From NCBI RefSeq assembly GCF_001941345.1, contig NZ_CP009251.1, positions 806,001 to 870,000 on the forward strand: DNA of 64,000 bases, written 5' to 3'. This stretch comes from Corynebacterium stationis. Its GTDB lineage: Bacteria > Actinomycetota > Actinomycetes > Mycobacteriales > Mycobacteriaceae. This document shows, one piece after another, positions 9,570-19,382 of the stretch (positions within the stretch are counted from its first letter, which is position 1; each line of letters starts with the position of its first letter). The notes under the pieces were generated by a model. The model ran no database searches. It was not told the origin of the DNA and was given only the letters and a program-made list of their open reading frames with translations. The position numbers were made by a program, and so were the translations under genes.

Positions 9570-9584
9570 TGATAGGACTTATCA
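9570..9584. promoter_or_regulatory. Inverted repeat just before the PepSY start
   Basis: TGATA–5 bp–TATCA ends 3 bp before the GTG of the PepSY gene. It may be an operator, or the translated leader may be leaderless; no Shine-Dalgarno sequence is seen. It is not a match to the DtxR consensus I know. Confidence 0.25.
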
Positions 9585-9587
9585 TCT

Positions 9588-11011
9588 GTGAAAGATAACG
9601 TGTCCGTTAAGTCTACTATCCCAGCTCGCCGAGCCGGGGGCTCCTATGGGATTATCCACCGGCTGCACTCGGTGGCCGGAGTATTTGTAGCACCGTTACT
9701 GGTTATCTCAGCGTTGTCGGGCTTTATCTACGCCTTTGCGCCGACGCTTGAAAAAGTGGTCTACCATGATGAGATTACAGCGAGCTCGTTGGAACCTGCT
9801 CACCCACTCGAGCGCCAAGTAGAAGCAGCACGCGCGTGAACCCAGACCTGCAACTATCAGCAGTTCAAAGCTTCGAAGACCCCACCCAAACCACGCGCGT
9901 GCTTTTTCATGACCCCGCCTTGGAGAGCTCCAGCTACCGACAAGCAGTCTTCGTCGACCCAGGCTCTTTGGAAATTACCGGAGAGCTAGTCCAGTACGGT
10001 TCCTCCCGAGCCTTGCCGCTTCGCACCTGGATCTCTGAAGGCCACCGCCAGCTGTGGCTAGGAGAGTACGGCCGCATCTACTCAGAAATGGCCGCCTCCT
10101 GGCTAGGGATTCTGGCGCTTGCGGGCGCGTGGGTGTGGTGGGTGCGCTGGCGCGTCGGTAAGGGTTCAGCCACAGGTTCGCGAAAAGGTTCAACAGCGCA
10201 CGCCAAGCGCAAGAAGATCCGCAGCATTCACAGCATTTTGGGCGTCTGGCTTCTGCCCGGCTTCCTGTTCCTCACCGTCACCGGTCTGACGTGGTCGTCT
10301 ATGGCCGGCGGCAATATCGCCAATCTGCGCGCGCAATTGGATTGGGTGCAGCCCACCCCGGAAACCAGCATCTCTGCCACCACCATGACCGCAACAACTA
10401 GCGCCCAGGACGAACACGCGCACCATCATCACAGCGGTCACGAAGAATCCTCAACGCTCGCGGGTCAAGACGACCTGACGCAGACTTACATCAGCCAGAT
10501 CGATACCGTTGCCACCACTGCACGCGGGGCCGGTATGAGTGGCATCATCGAGATTGCTCTGCCAACAGAAGAAGGTACTGCCTAAACTGTTACCGAAATG
10601 CGTGAGCCGTGGAAGCTCGCTAACGATGCCATCTCCGTCAATGGCGAGACCGGCGAGATTGTCGACCGCGTTCACCACTCCGATTGGCCATTGGCCGCGA
10701 AGCTTTCCGCCTGGCTGATTCAGCTGCACATGGGCACGCTATTTGGCTGGATTAACCAGCTGGTGCTCGGTGGCATCGCACTAGGGCTGTTGACTATTAA
10801 CGCGCTGGGCTATCGCATGTGGTGGCTGCGCGGACGCAACGGACGCCCGGGCCGACTGCAAGCAGCGGGGCAGTGGCGACGCACCCGCCCAGCGGTTCTC
10901 GCCGGCATCATCGCATTCTTGGTGGCCTACTCGGTCATGGCGCCGATGTTTGGCCTCAGCCTCGTTGCTTTCCTCATCATCGACGCCGTGATTCAAGCTC
11001 TCCGGCGCTAG
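9588..11011 (+). pseudogene. PepSY-domain membrane protein, broken by a frameshift and a stop codon
   Basis: Three consecutive open segments (9588–9839, 9836–10585, 10598–11011) read together as one PepSY-associated membrane protein of about 470 residues. Segment 1 has the first helix with the family motif IHRLHSVAGVFV. Segment 2 has periplasmic PepSY-like sequence, a WW-rich helix, a second IHSILGVWLLPGF helix and a histidine-rich loop (HAHHHHSGHEE). Segment 3 has the last helices. Two lesions are needed: a frame change at about 9836–9839 and a TAA at 10583–10585 in the same frame as segments 2 and 3. Such proteins are often linked to iron or flavin reduction at the membrane. It is almost certainly non-functional unless there are sequencing errors. 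Confidence 0.8.
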
Positions 11012-11111
11012 GCACAAGCCCTTTCTTAAAAAGGGATCGCCGAATTGGCTAACCAGCCCGGTTGACTAGTTAGCTCTGATGGTCACCTGTTCGCTCCTCT
11101 CAGCTGTGGGT

Positions 11112-12236
11112 TTAGATCAGGTCCATTGCTCCCATGCTGCTCACGTGGTGCGTGTTGCCCACAAGTTTGCCGCCTGGGGTGTGCAGGCGGACTTTGCCGC
11201 GGTGGCGTCGCATCCTGCCGCGCTTGGGTTTACCCGGACTTGGTCGTTTCCGCTTCTTGCTCGGGCCGTCATCGTCGTTGACGCCGTTGTGGTACTTACA
11301 CAGCATCGTCAGATTCGATGGCTTGGTATGACCACCATTCTTGTGTGTGTCGATGTGGTGGACCTGGCATCTATCGGCTGGTACGTTGCAGTCTGGCCAC
11401 GGGCACACGAGATTCTCGGCCATGGCTAAAGTTCGTAGCTTGTCGGATGCGAAGCGTGCCTCATAAAGGTTGACCGGTCCGGCGGTGGGGTGGAAGAGCC
11501 CGACGTAGAGTTTGTCGCCCAAAGCACCTTCCATCGCAGCGTTGATGAACTCGACGCCGGTCATGGTCGTGCCGTCGGATAAAGCAACGATGACTTCCTC
11601 GCCGCGACCGCAGGAAACTTTCGCGAAATCATCGAGACCAATAGCAATGACGGTGCGGTATTCCGGCTTGATAAGCCCGGTGCCGCCTCCTTCGACGAGG
11701 TTCCAGAAGGGTTCTAATAATGCTTCAGAGCGAGGTTGGCCATCGTCTTTGATAGCAGCGTCAAGCGTCTTTTCTAAGTCAGTAATACGGCGCTGGGTAT
11801 CGGTAATGCTAATGGTGCGCAGGCCGTCTACAACGCGGCCAAGACGTACACCCGGTTTCTTCTTGGGGTCGCCGCCTTCTTCCGTGACGCGCTTTTTAGC
11901 GTAGGCTTCGGCTTCTTCGAAGGTGCCTTCAAACGCGATAAGTTCTGCACGTAAGCGCCACGCGGCACCGCGCTTCTTCAACTTCCGGGCGTGCTTTTCC
12001 ACCATCTCTAAATACTCAAGGCTTAACCCTCGCTCTTCAGCAAGCGCTACTGATTCGCGTTGGAGGCGAGGTGAGTCGGTGGGGCCGAAAAGGACATCGG
12101 AAAGCTGGGTGAAACTCTTCGCAGTCTTGCGAGCCATGCCATCGCTTGCCATGTCATATGGCGAGCGTTTAGACATGTCTTTTAAGATGCCTATTGCTTG
12201 GCTGGTAAGAGCCATAAATTCTTCGTATTTATCCAT
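11112..12236 (-). CDS. HNH-endonuclease-domain protein (DUF222/13E12-like)
   Basis: A 374-residue protein: helical N-terminal part, then a C-terminal HNH domain with CPWPDC, QVHHID, then NLTMLCKYHN. This is the arrangement of the abundant actinobacterial DUF222–HNH family, often present in many copies per genome. The start at ATG 12236 is preferred over the upstream in-frame start at 12263 because GAAGG lies just before it. A basic tail (KKRKRPSPGKPKRG) follows the HNH motif and could contact DNA. The biological role of this family is not settled. Confidence 0.8.
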   Translation of the reverse strand: MDKYEEFMALTSQAIGILKDMSKRSPYDMASDGMARKTAKSFTQLSDVLFGPTDSPRLQRESVALAEERGLSLEYLEMVEKHARKLKKRGAAWRLRAELIAFEGTFEEAEAYAKKRVTEEGGDPKKKPGVRLGRVVDGLRTISITDTQRRITDLEKTLDAAIKDDGQPRSEALLEPFWNLVEGGGTGLIKPEYRTVIAIGLDDFAKVSCGRGEEVIVALSDGTTMTGVEFINAAMEGALGDKLYVGLFHPTAGPVNLYEARFASDKLRTLAMAENLVCPWPDCNVPADRCQVHHIDTHKNGGHTKPSNLTMLCKYHNGVNDDDGPSKKRKRPSPGKPKRGRMRRHRGKVRLHTPGGKLVGNTHHVSSMGAMDLI

Positions 12237-12370
12237 GCCTTCGACACTAAAACGCAAACGCAAGCCCGCGCTAGGGGAAGGACAAAAACCTGTGGATAAC
12301 TACGTTGACACATCACGCAACAGGCGAAGTTTTCCACAGGCGGGCCAATCTGGTCGAGATAATGAATGGA

Positions 12371-12413
12371 AAAGGGGCCTGGCTTCGAAAGCAATGTCGA
12401 AGTCAGGCCCTTA
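12371..12413 (-). terminator. Strong terminator after the CBS/CNNM operon
   Basis: A 14-bp stem (12375–12388 with 12397–12410, one G·T pair), 8-nt loop. Read on the minus strand the hairpin is followed by CCCTTTT. It sits 23 bp downstream of the stop of the gene ending at 12436. Confidence 0.85.
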
Positions 12414-12435
12414 GTTCGCTAGAACGTAAGTTGTA

Positions 12436-13545
12436 CTAGTTCTCGTCTCCCGGTTGCAGCGGGCGGCGGAAAGCTGCGCGCTCTTCGGGTGGGAGAGTAG
12501 GGACCTTGTCCAGCTCTTCCGTAATCTGTGGCCACAGCTGGCCCATGATGTTATTCCACGTCAGAATCCACACCGCTTGAGCGCCAGGCTTGTTGTTCGG
12601 CTTACCTACGATGATCATCTGCTCATTACGGGCACGCATGTGATCCAATGTCTGCTGTACCGTGGTGGAGCTAGCAACGTTGAGCGCAGGACGCGAGAAC
12701 TGCAGGGCAGGAGCATCCGGCTTCGCCATCAAGGTGTCACGCACGTGCACAACCTGGGGCAGACGCGAATTCTTTGGATAAATCAACGCGCGCATGATGC
12801 CTTTAGACAGGCATAGGGCTTGGAGTTCGGAAACGGTGGCATCGGCAGGCAAAGGCACAATCTCAGAACCGTGTAGGCGCGCAAATTCGCCGACGGTGGA
12901 GGTTTCCAGCTCAATCACGCCGGTAATCTGGCTTGCAGAACTTTCGTCCAGGGTGCCGGTGTCGCGGGAGTGTTCAACCAAGGTACGCAGCGTATCGACG
13001 TCATATCCAGCAGCGCCAGCGCGATCGACAGGTGTTTCCCCAGTCTTGCGCACCAGAACATTGGCCATATGGTTAATCCACGTGAGAAGCGGGCGGAAAA
13101 TCCAGATGAAGCCGCGGGCAGGGATAGCGATGATCTGCAGCGCAGTTTCCGGGTGCGTAATAGCCCAGGACTTCGGAGCCATCTCACCGATGACCAAGTG
13201 CAAGAAGGTCACGATAAACAGCGCGACAATGAAGGCAACAACATCAGCGATGGCCATCGGCAAGCCTAGGGCTTCCAATGGGCTCATCAGCAGGTGGTGC
13301 ACCCATGGTTTGGTGACAGCACCCAGGATAAATGTCGCAGCGGTAATACCCAGCTGCGCACCGGCGAGCATGATGGTCAGCTCATTTAAAGAGCGCAAAC
13401 CAGCGCGCGATGCACGAGAGGTCTCAGCAGTTTCTTCCAAGCGGTTGCGGCGCGCACTCATCAAAGAGAACTCGATGATGACAAAGAAGGCCGAGGCGAT
13501 AATCACCAGCAGGGTAACAACAAGATTGAAAATCCAGCTATCCAT
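12436..13545 (-). CDS. CNNM/CorC-like membrane protein with CBS region
   Basis: A 369-residue protein. The N-terminal DUF21/CNNM domain has about four membrane segments and the family features FFVIIEFSLMSARRNRLE and AGAQLGI. A divergent CBS pair follows and the C-terminal CorC_HlyC domain is missing. These proteins are linked to Mg2+/Co2+ efflux or homeostasis, but some members have other roles. Its ATG overlaps the stop of the upstream paralogue (TAATG), so both form one translational unit and may pair in the membrane. Confidence 0.88.
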   Translation of the reverse strand: MDSWIFNLVVTLLVIIASAFFVIIEFSLMSARRNRLEETAETSRASRAGLRSLNELTIMLAGAQLGITAATFILGAVTKPWVHHLLMSPLEALGLPMAIADVVAFIVALFIVTFLHLVIGEMAPKSWAITHPETALQIIAIPARGFIWIFRPLLTWINHMANVLVRKTGETPVDRAGAAGYDVDTLRTLVEHSRDTGTLDESSASQITGVIELETSTVGEFARLHGSEIVPLPADATVSELQALCLSKGIMRALIYPKNSRLPQVVHVRDTLMAKPDAPALQFSRPALNVASSTTVQQTLDHMRARNEQMIIVGKPNNKPGAQAVWILTWNNIMGQLWPQITEELDKVPTLPPEERAAFRRPLQPGDEN

Positions 13546-14993
13546 TAGCGCACCTGCCCTTCGTCGGTCGGTGATGCATCCGAGGGAGCATCATCTCCGT
13601 CTGGCTCACGGGAATCCTCGGCAGCGGATTCTGCTTCGCTGGCGGTTTCTTCGATCAGCTCAATGGCCAACACAGAAGGGACGTGGCGGTCGATTTCTTC
13701 CACGCGTACCTTGAGGTGGCGCTGCGGAGCATCATTTTCGACCCAGTCTTCAGGTTCGGCTTCGAGGTCAATGGTGTGGGTTTCTCCCTCTTCCACCAAA
13801 GCACCGGTGTGCGCGATGAGCAGGCCGGCGATGGTTTCAAAGTCACCTTCGGGCAGGTCGTGGCCGATGGCGCGTTCGATTTCATCGAGAGGCGTGTCGC
13901 CATCGACAAGCCAATGCGTCTCGTCTTGCTCGGTGATCTCTTCTGTTTCCTCGACGTCGTGTTCGTCGGCGATATCGCCCAAAATTTCCTCAGCCAAGTC
14001 TTCCAAAGTCACGATGCCGACGAAACCGCCGTATTCATCGATAACACACGCCAGCTTTTCATCAGCGTGGCGCAGCTCCTCAACCAAATTCGGCAAAGGC
14101 ATCAACTCTGGCACGACGACGGCATCTTTCATGATTTCCGTGACCGGTGCATCTGGGGCGCCCTCCCAGGTCAGCACATCAAAAAGATGCACCACGCCAA
14201 CTGGGTTGTGGTCGTCATCGATGACGGGGTAGCGCGTGTGGTTCGAAGCCATCAGCTCACGCACTTCGGCAATGGTGGTTGAAGGTTCGACAACATCGGT
14301 GCGCGAGCGCGGCACCATGGCGTGGTCGACATCTTCATGCGGGAAATGCAGCAAACGGTCTAAGACCAGGTAGGTGTCATCGTCCAAGTCGCCGGATTCG
14401 CGGGAATTATCCATGATGGATTCCAAGTCGCCGGAGGTGGCGGAGGAATCCACGTCTTCTAAAGGCTCAATCTTGAAAGTCTTCAAAATTGCATTGGAAG
14501 AGTATTCGAAAAAGTGCACCAGTGGGCCGAAAATCTTTAAGAAGATAATCGACGGGGTAGCCAGCCACAGGGCAGATTTCATAGGTGCTGCGATGGTGTA
14601 GTTCTTTGGGAATAGTTCCGCAAACAACATCGTGGCGATAGTAGATGCAGCCAGGGCTAAGACGGTGCCGACACCGACAGACACTGCCGCGGGCACTCCC
14701 ACTCCGCCGAGCAAAACGCCGAGGCCTTGGCCTACGAGGGGTTCTGCGACATAGCCAATAAGCAGGCCAGTGACGGTAATTCCCAGCTGTGCGCCGGAAA
14801 GCATGAAGTTAGTTTTTTGTGTAATTGTGAGCGCTCGTTGGGCGCGGACGTCGCCATTGGTCGCCAGTGTGCGCAACTGGGCGCGGTCAACTGACATGTA
14901 GGCAAATTCTTGCGCTACGAAGAAAGCGTTTGCAACGATGATCAGGCCAATAACTACGATGCCACCCAAAATCATCAAGATTGCGGTCATCAT
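13545..14993 (-). CDS. CNNM/CorC-like membrane protein with CBS pair and CorC_HlyC domain
   Basis: A 482-residue paralogue of the next gene. Order: DUF21/CNNM membrane domain (about 1–190; NAFFVAQEFAYMSVDRAQL and SGAQLGITVTG), CBS pair (MVPRSRTDVV… and VIDEYGGFVGIVTLEDL), then a CorC_HlyC domain and an acidic tail. A GTG at 15008 is in frame. The ATGs at 14993 and 14990 are preferred because GGGGAG precedes them at 4–7 nt. Probably involved in divalent cation homeostasis. Divergent from hemW. Confidence 0.9.
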   Translation of the reverse strand: MMTAILMILGGIVVIGLIIVANAFFVAQEFAYMSVDRAQLRTLATNGDVRAQRALTITQKTNFMLSGAQLGITVTGLLIGYVAEPLVGQGLGVLLGGVGVPAAVSVGVGTVLALAASTIATMLFAELFPKNYTIAAPMKSALWLATPSIIFLKIFGPLVHFFEYSSNAILKTFKIEPLEDVDSSATSGDLESIMDNSRESGDLDDDTYLVLDRLLHFPHEDVDHAMVPRSRTDVVEPSTTIAEVRELMASNHTRYPVIDDDHNPVGVVHLFDVLTWEGAPDAPVTEIMKDAVVVPELMPLPNLVEELRHADEKLACVIDEYGGFVGIVTLEDLAEEILGDIADEHDVEETEEITEQDETHWLVDGDTPLDEIERAIGHDLPEGDFETIAGLLIAHTGALVEEGETHTIDLEAEPEDWVENDAPQRHLKVRVEEIDRHVPSVLAIELIEETASEAESAAEDSREPDGDDAPSDASPTDEGQVR

Positions 14994-15145
14994 AGTGCTC
15001 CCCACCACCTAGAGATTTGGTAGCGGGGACATCGACTCGGAGGTTCCACCAGCGGGTGCCTTTCTTTGAGTTGGAAAATCAGGTGCATATCATTTTGGAA
15101 ATGATGTGACAAGATTACACGGATTTCGCGTTAAGCGTTAGTGTA

Positions 15146-16294
15146 ATGGCCATGACAGACTCGTTTGGGCTTTATATCCACGTGCCGTTTTGCGCAACGC
15201 GCTGCGGCTACTGCGATTTCAATACTTATACCCCGGGTGAGCTGGGAAGCCCACGGGATCTCACGGGCCCGTATTTGGATGCGCTAGAGCGCGAATTAGA
15301 CAAGGCCGCAGAGAAAATTAACCGTCCAGCCGATACGATTTTCGTCGGCGGTGGCACCCCCTCGCTTCTAGGTGGGGCAGGGCTTACTCGTGTGCTCAAT
15401 GCGGCGCGCAATAGCTTCGGGATTTCGCCAGGTGCGGAGATCACCACCGAGTCGAATCCGGAGTCGACCTCGCCGGAGTTCTTTGAGCAGATCAAAGAGG
15501 CAGGCTTTACCCGCGTAAGCCTAGGGATGCAGTCGGCATCTTCGCACGTGTTGCAGATTTTAGAGCGCGCGCACACCCCGGGCCGGCCTTTTGCGGCGGC
15601 CAAGGAAGCCAAGGCCGCAGGCTTTGACCACGTCAACCTGGACATGATTTACGCGACGCCGACGGAAACAGATGATGATGTCCGCCGCACGCTCGACCTC
15701 GCGCTGGACACGGGCGTGGACCACATCAGTGCCTATTCCCTCATTGTCGAAGATGGCACCCGCATGGCGCGCAAGGTGGCCAAGGGTGAGCTTCCAATGC
15801 CAGACCAGGACACCATGGCTAGGCGCTATGAGATTATCGCGGGCAGGCTAGACGATGCAGGCTTTGGCTGGTACGAGGTCTCCAACTGGGCCAAGGAAGG
15901 CGGGGAGTGCCGCCATAACATGATCTACTGGCGCGATAAAGAATGGTGGGGTGCAGGTCCGGGCGCGCACTCGCACATCGGTAAGCAGCGTTTCTACAAC
16001 GTGAAATTGCCGGCGCGCTATATCAAGATGTTGGGCGAGGGCGAGTTGCCTATCGCAGATTCGGAAACCTTGACGGCGGAAGAAAACCACATGGAGAAAA
16101 TCATGTTGGGTTTGCGTCTGCGCGAAGGTATTGATCGCAGCTTGCTCACCCCTGCAGCTCAGCCAGCGGTGGAAGGCTTTATTGAGCGCGGATTGCTTGT
16201 CGATGACGGCCGGTTGCGTGTCACAAACACTGGTCGCTTGCTTGCTGATGGCATCATCACGGATCTGCTTTTGGCTGAGGAGTCTGAAACTTAA
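15146..16294 (+). CDS. hemW: Radical-SAM heme chaperone HemW (HemN-like)
   Basis: A 382-residue radical-SAM protein. The cluster motif is CATRCGYCDFN near the N terminus, followed by FVGGGTPS and the SLGMQSAS and HVNLDMIY strands typical of HemW/HemN-like proteins. It binds heme and a 4Fe-4S cluster; the family was long annotated as oxygen-independent coproporphyrinogen oxidase but lacks that activity. Position directly upstream of hrcA is conserved in Actinobacteria. The start is ATG 15146 or 15152. Confidence 0.92.
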   Translation: MAMTDSFGLYIHVPFCATRCGYCDFNTYTPGELGSPRDLTGPYLDALERELDKAAEKINRPADTIFVGGGTPSLLGGAGLTRVLNAARNSFGISPGAEITTESNPESTSPEFFEQIKEAGFTRVSLGMQSASSHVLQILERAHTPGRPFAAAKEAKAAGFDHVNLDMIYATPTETDDDVRRTLDLALDTGVDHISAYSLIVEDGTRMARKVAKGELPMPDQDTMARRYEIIAGRLDDAGFGWYEVSNWAKEGGECRHNMIYWRDKEWWGAGPGAHSHIGKQRFYNVKLPARYIKMLGEGELPIADSETLTAEENHMEKIMLGLRLREGIDRSLLTPAAQPAVEGFIERGLLVDDGRLRVTNTGRLLADGIITDLLLAEESET

Positions 16295-16319
16295 CAATGG
16301 CTTGGTGGTGGGGTAGTAT

Positions 16320-16346
16320 TTAGCAACCGAAGGAGGCGAGTGCTAA
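16320..16346 (+). promoter_or_regulatory. CIRCE operator overlapping the hrcA ribosome site
   Basis: TTAGCAACC – 9 bp – GAGTGCTAA. The right half is a perfect CIRCE half-site and the left half deviates at two positions from TTAGCACTC. The 9-bp spacer contains the Shine-Dalgarno sequence AAGGAGG, and the last base of the element is next to the hrcA ATG. This predicts direct autorepression by HrcA. Confidence 0.85.
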
Positions 16347-17378
16347 ATGTCGAGTATCACTGACGCTAGGCGTAAAGAGGTCCTGCGCGCAATTGTGGCA
16401 GGCTTTATCTCCTCGCAAGAACCTGTGGGTTCTAAAGCATTACTGGAGCGCTATCAGTTAGGGGTATCTTCTGCCACGATCCGCAATGACATGGCGGTGT
16501 TGGAATCAGAGGGGTTAATTACTCAACCTCATGCGTCGTCGGGGCGCGTGCCTACGGAAAAGGGCTACCGCGTCTTTGTCGATTCGCTGCATGATCTCAA
16601 GCCCTTGTCGCGGCCGGAGCGCAAAGCGATGCTGACTTTCTTAGATGGTGGCGTGGATTTGCAAGACGTGTTGCATCGAGCAGCGCGTATGCTCGCGCAG
16701 ATTACTGACTCTGCAGCCGTTGTGCAGATGCCGAACTTACGGGTGTCGACAGTTAAGCACTGTGAAGTCGTAGCGTTATCGCCGGTGCGTTTGCTGGTGG
16801 TTGTTATTACCGACAATGGCCGGGTGGAACAGCGCAATGTGGAGCTGGATTCTGTCATGGAAGCAGAAGACGTGTTGCGCCTGCGCGATGTTTTGAACAA
16901 TGCGCTGGCTGGGAAGACCTTGGCGGAAGCCACTGCGCACTTGGATATTTTAGAAGAGCAAGTGGCACTTGATATTCGCCCGCACCTTCGTAAAGCTGCG
17001 AACGTCTTAGTAGACACGCTCGTGGAATATCCAGCAGAGCGCTACCTACTTGCTGGCACGCCGAATCTCACGCGCAATTCCATTACTTCTCGCGGGATTG
17101 ATCTCTCGGGCATTTTAGAAGCGCTGGAGGAACAAGTAGTGGTGTTAAACTTGCTCACCCGGGTGCCAGAAGTAGGCAATATTTCTGTCGTCATCGGTGA
17201 AGAACATGATGATGACCAGCTGCGTCAAGCGTCGGTAGTAACCACCGCGTATGGTACCGATGGTGAAGTTCTTGGTGGTTTAGGCGTGGTTGGTCCCACG
17301 TTCATGGACTATTCAGGAACAATGTCTCGGGTCTCAGCCGTTGCACACTATGTCAGCGATATTCTCGGACATGAATAA
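16347..17378 (+). CDS. hrcA: Heat-inducible transcription repressor
   Basis: A 343-residue repressor of CIRCE-controlled chaperone genes. The N-terminal winged helix contains [15 protein letters not shown] and the family-typical [18 protein letters not shown]-like dimerisation domain follows. The operator immediately upstream indicates autoregulation. It is followed after 51 bp by dnaJ2, the usual operon partner in Actinobacteria; heat stress should relieve repression of both. Confidence 0.95.
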   Translation: MSSITDARRKEVLRAIVAGFISSQEPVGSKALLERYQLGVSSATIRNDMAVLESEGLITQPHASSGRVPTEKGYRVFVDSLHDLKPLSRPERKAMLTFLDGGVDLQDVLHRAARMLAQITDSAAVVQMPNLRVSTVKHCEVVALSPVRLLVVVITDNGRVEQRNVELDSVMEAEDVLRLRDVLNNALAGKTLAEATAHLDILEEQVALDIRPHLRKAANVLVDTLVEYPAERYLLAGTPNLTRNSITSRGIDLSGILEALEEQVVVLNLLTRVPEVGNISVVIGEEHDDDQLRQASVVTTAYGTDGEVLGGLGVVGPTFMDYSGTMSRVSAVAHYVSDILGHE

Positions 17379-17429
17379 ATTTTTTAAGTTTTAAATAAAG
17401 ATAGAAACGAAAAGGAACTAAATCTCCCC

Positions 17430-18578
17430 ATGGCTCGTGACTACTACGGCATCCTAGGCGTGGAATCTAACGCAACCGATCAGGAAATTAAAAAGGCTTA
17501 TCGCAAGCTCGCGCGTAAGTACCACCCAGATGTTAATCCCGGCGATGAAGAAGCAGCGGAGAAGTTCCGCGAAGCTTCCTTAGCGCAAGAGGTTCTACTG
17601 GATCCGCAGAAGCGTCAGGTAGTGGATATGGGCTCTGACCCGATGGAGCAGCAAGCCGGCGGTGGCGGCTTTGGCGGTGGCGGCTTCGGTGGCGGCGGTC
17701 TGGGTGATATCTTCGCTGAGTTCTTCGGCGGTGGCGGTGGCCAAGGCCGTGGCCCCCGCTCGCGCGTACAGCCTGGCAATGATGCGCTGCTGCGCACCTC
17801 AATTACTTTGGAGGAAGCTTATGCCGGCATGCGCAAGACCGTCACGGTTGATACCGCGGTGCTGTGTGATCGTTGTTCTGGTTCCGGCTCTGCGTCGAAA
17901 GCTAAGCCAGTTACCTGTACCGGCTGTGGCGGCGCGGGTGAAATCCAAGAAGTGCAGCGTTCTTTCCTTGGCAACGTGATGACTTCACGTCCTTGTCCGC
18001 AGTGCCAGGGCTTTGGTGAGGTCATCACCGATCCTTGTAACCACTGTGGTAGCGATGGCCGCGTGAAGAAGCGCCGCGACATCACCGTCAATATCCCAGC
18101 TGGTATCGGCGATGGCATGCGCATCCGCATGGCTGACCAGGGCGAGGTTGGCCACGGCGGCGGCCCAGCCGGTGACCTGTATGTCGAAGTGCACACCCAA
18201 AAGCACCCTATCTTTGAACGCGATGCCGATGACTTGCACGTGAGCGTGCGTGTGCCGATGGTCGACGCCGCCCTCGGTACCTCTTTCCCCGTCGAACACC
18301 TCGACGGTGAATCGTTGGAAATTGATATCGAACCTGGCACCCAGCCTGGCGAAGCGATCGTGCTCGACGGCAAGGGCATGCCACGCCTGCGTACCGATGG
18401 CCACGGCAAGCTTTATGCCCACGTCGACGTCCTGGTACCTACGGATTTGGATAAGAAGACCAAGGAGCTACTCGAGCAAATCCGCGACAAGCGCGAGGAA
18501 TCTTCGAAGGTGCACTCCGCCGATGACAACGACGGCGAAGGTTTCTTCGACCGTCTCCGCGACCGCTTCCGTCGTTAG
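17430..18578 (+). CDS. dnaJ: Chaperone protein DnaJ (DnaJ2 type)
   Basis: A 382-residue type-I J-protein. The J domain has the HPD motif in [11 protein letters not shown] glycine/phenylalanine-rich linker (about 75–110) follows, then four zinc-finger repeats [24 protein letters not shown] and CNHCGSDG, and the C-terminal substrate domains. It stimulates DnaK ATPase and delivers substrates. Located downstream of hrcA and likely co-transcribed under HrcA/CIRCE control. AAAGGAA serves as ribosome site. Confidence 0.96.
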   Translation: MARDYYGILGVESNATDQEIKKAYRKLARKYHPDVNPGDEEAAEKFREASLAQEVLLDPQKRQVVDMGSDPMEQQAGGGGFGGGGFGGGGLGDIFAEFFGGGGGQGRGPRSRVQPGNDALLRTSITLEEAYAGMRKTVTVDTAVLCDRCSGSGSASKAKPVTCTGCGGAGEIQEVQRSFLGNVMTSRPCPQCQGFGEVITDPCNHCGSDGRVKKRRDITVNIPAGIGDGMRIRMADQGEVGHGGGPAGDLYVEVHTQKHPIFERDADDLHVSVRVPMVDAALGTSFPVEHLDGESLEIDIEPGTQPGEAIVLDGKGMPRLRTDGHGKLYAHVDVLVPTDLDKKTKELLEQIRDKREESSKVHSADDNDGEGFFDRLRDRFRR

Positions 18579-18586
18579 GGGTTAAC

Positions 18587-19369
18587 TTGTCTTTGCCGGC
18601 GTTTTTGCACCCGAATCTCCTCGGAGTTGCTGAAGGGGATGTTGTATCCCTTTCCGGCGCGGAAGGCCGCCACGCGGTAACCGTTAAGCGCTTGGAACCT
18701 GGCGAGAAAGTGCTGCTGGTCCACGCGCCATCTGAGATCGACCGTTCATCAGAGGGTATTTTCGCCGAAGCTACGGTGACAGAAACCCGCGGCAAAGACG
18801 AACTCATTGCCAGCGTCGAGAAAGTTGGCAAGACTCCTGAGCCGAACCCACGGGTAACCGTGGTGCAAGCCATTCCGAAATCAGAGCGTTCTGAATTGGC
18901 GATTGATCTGGCGACCCAAGCCGGCGCGGATGAGTTTATTGCGTGGCAGGCAGATAGGTGCATCGCTAAGTGGGACGGCAAGAAGGCACCCAAAGCCTTG
19001 GCCAAGTGGCAAAGCCAAGCCCACGCCGCGGCCAAGCAGTCCCGGCGCACGCGCGTGCCTTTCGCCCACGGCCCGTTGACCACACCGCAATTAGTACAGC
19101 ACCTGAGCCAGCGTAATAATGCGCTGGTCTATGTCCTGCACGAAGACGCCACCGAGTCCATCAAAGATGTTCCGCTCACGGTTGATGCAGCGGAGACCAC
19201 CGAGCTGATCCTGCTCATCGGCCCGGAAGGCGGGATCGGTGACGAAGAACTGGCAACGCTGCAAGCCGCCGGCGCGCAAGCGATCAAGCTAGGCCCGGAA
19301 GTATTGCGCACGGCATCAGCAGCCATGGTGGCGCTGGCAGCAATCGGGGTACGCACGAGTCGATGGTAA
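18587..19369 (+). CDS. rsmE: 16S rRNA (uracil-1498-N3)-methyltransferase
   Basis: A 260-residue SPOUT-class methyltransferase that modifies U1498 of 16S rRNA. The PUA-like N-terminal domain (HAVTVKRLEPGE) precedes the knotted SAM-binding part: LLIGPEGGIGDEEL and LGPEVLRTASAAMVAL. The start is a TTG 8 bp after the dnaJ stop. The dnaJ–rsmE–phoH–ybeY order is conserved in the group. Confidence 0.93.
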   Translation: MSLPAFLHPNLLGVAEGDVVSLSGAEGRHAVTVKRLEPGEKVLLVHAPSEIDRSSEGIFAEATVTETRGKDELIASVEKVGKTPEPNPRVTVVQAIPKSERSELAIDLATQAGADEFIAWQADRCIAKWDGKKAPKALAKWQSQAHAAAKQSRRTRVPFAHGPLTTPQLVQHLSQRNNALVYVLHEDATESIKDVPLTVDAAETTELILLIGPEGGIGDEELATLQAAGAQAIKLGPEVLRTASAAMVALAAIGVRTSRW

Positions 19370-19382
19370 GGACGCTGGTAGA

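Noticed and set aside
12191..12414. Small frames over the terminator region
   Set aside because: They overlap the start of the HNH gene and a strong hairpin, and lack ribosome sites.
15009..15145. Possible Mg/Mn riboswitch leader upstream of the CNNM/CorC pair
   Set aside because: There are short hairpins (CACC/GGTG) in this 137-bp stretch, but I could not match the conserved core of the M-box or yybP-ykoY motif.
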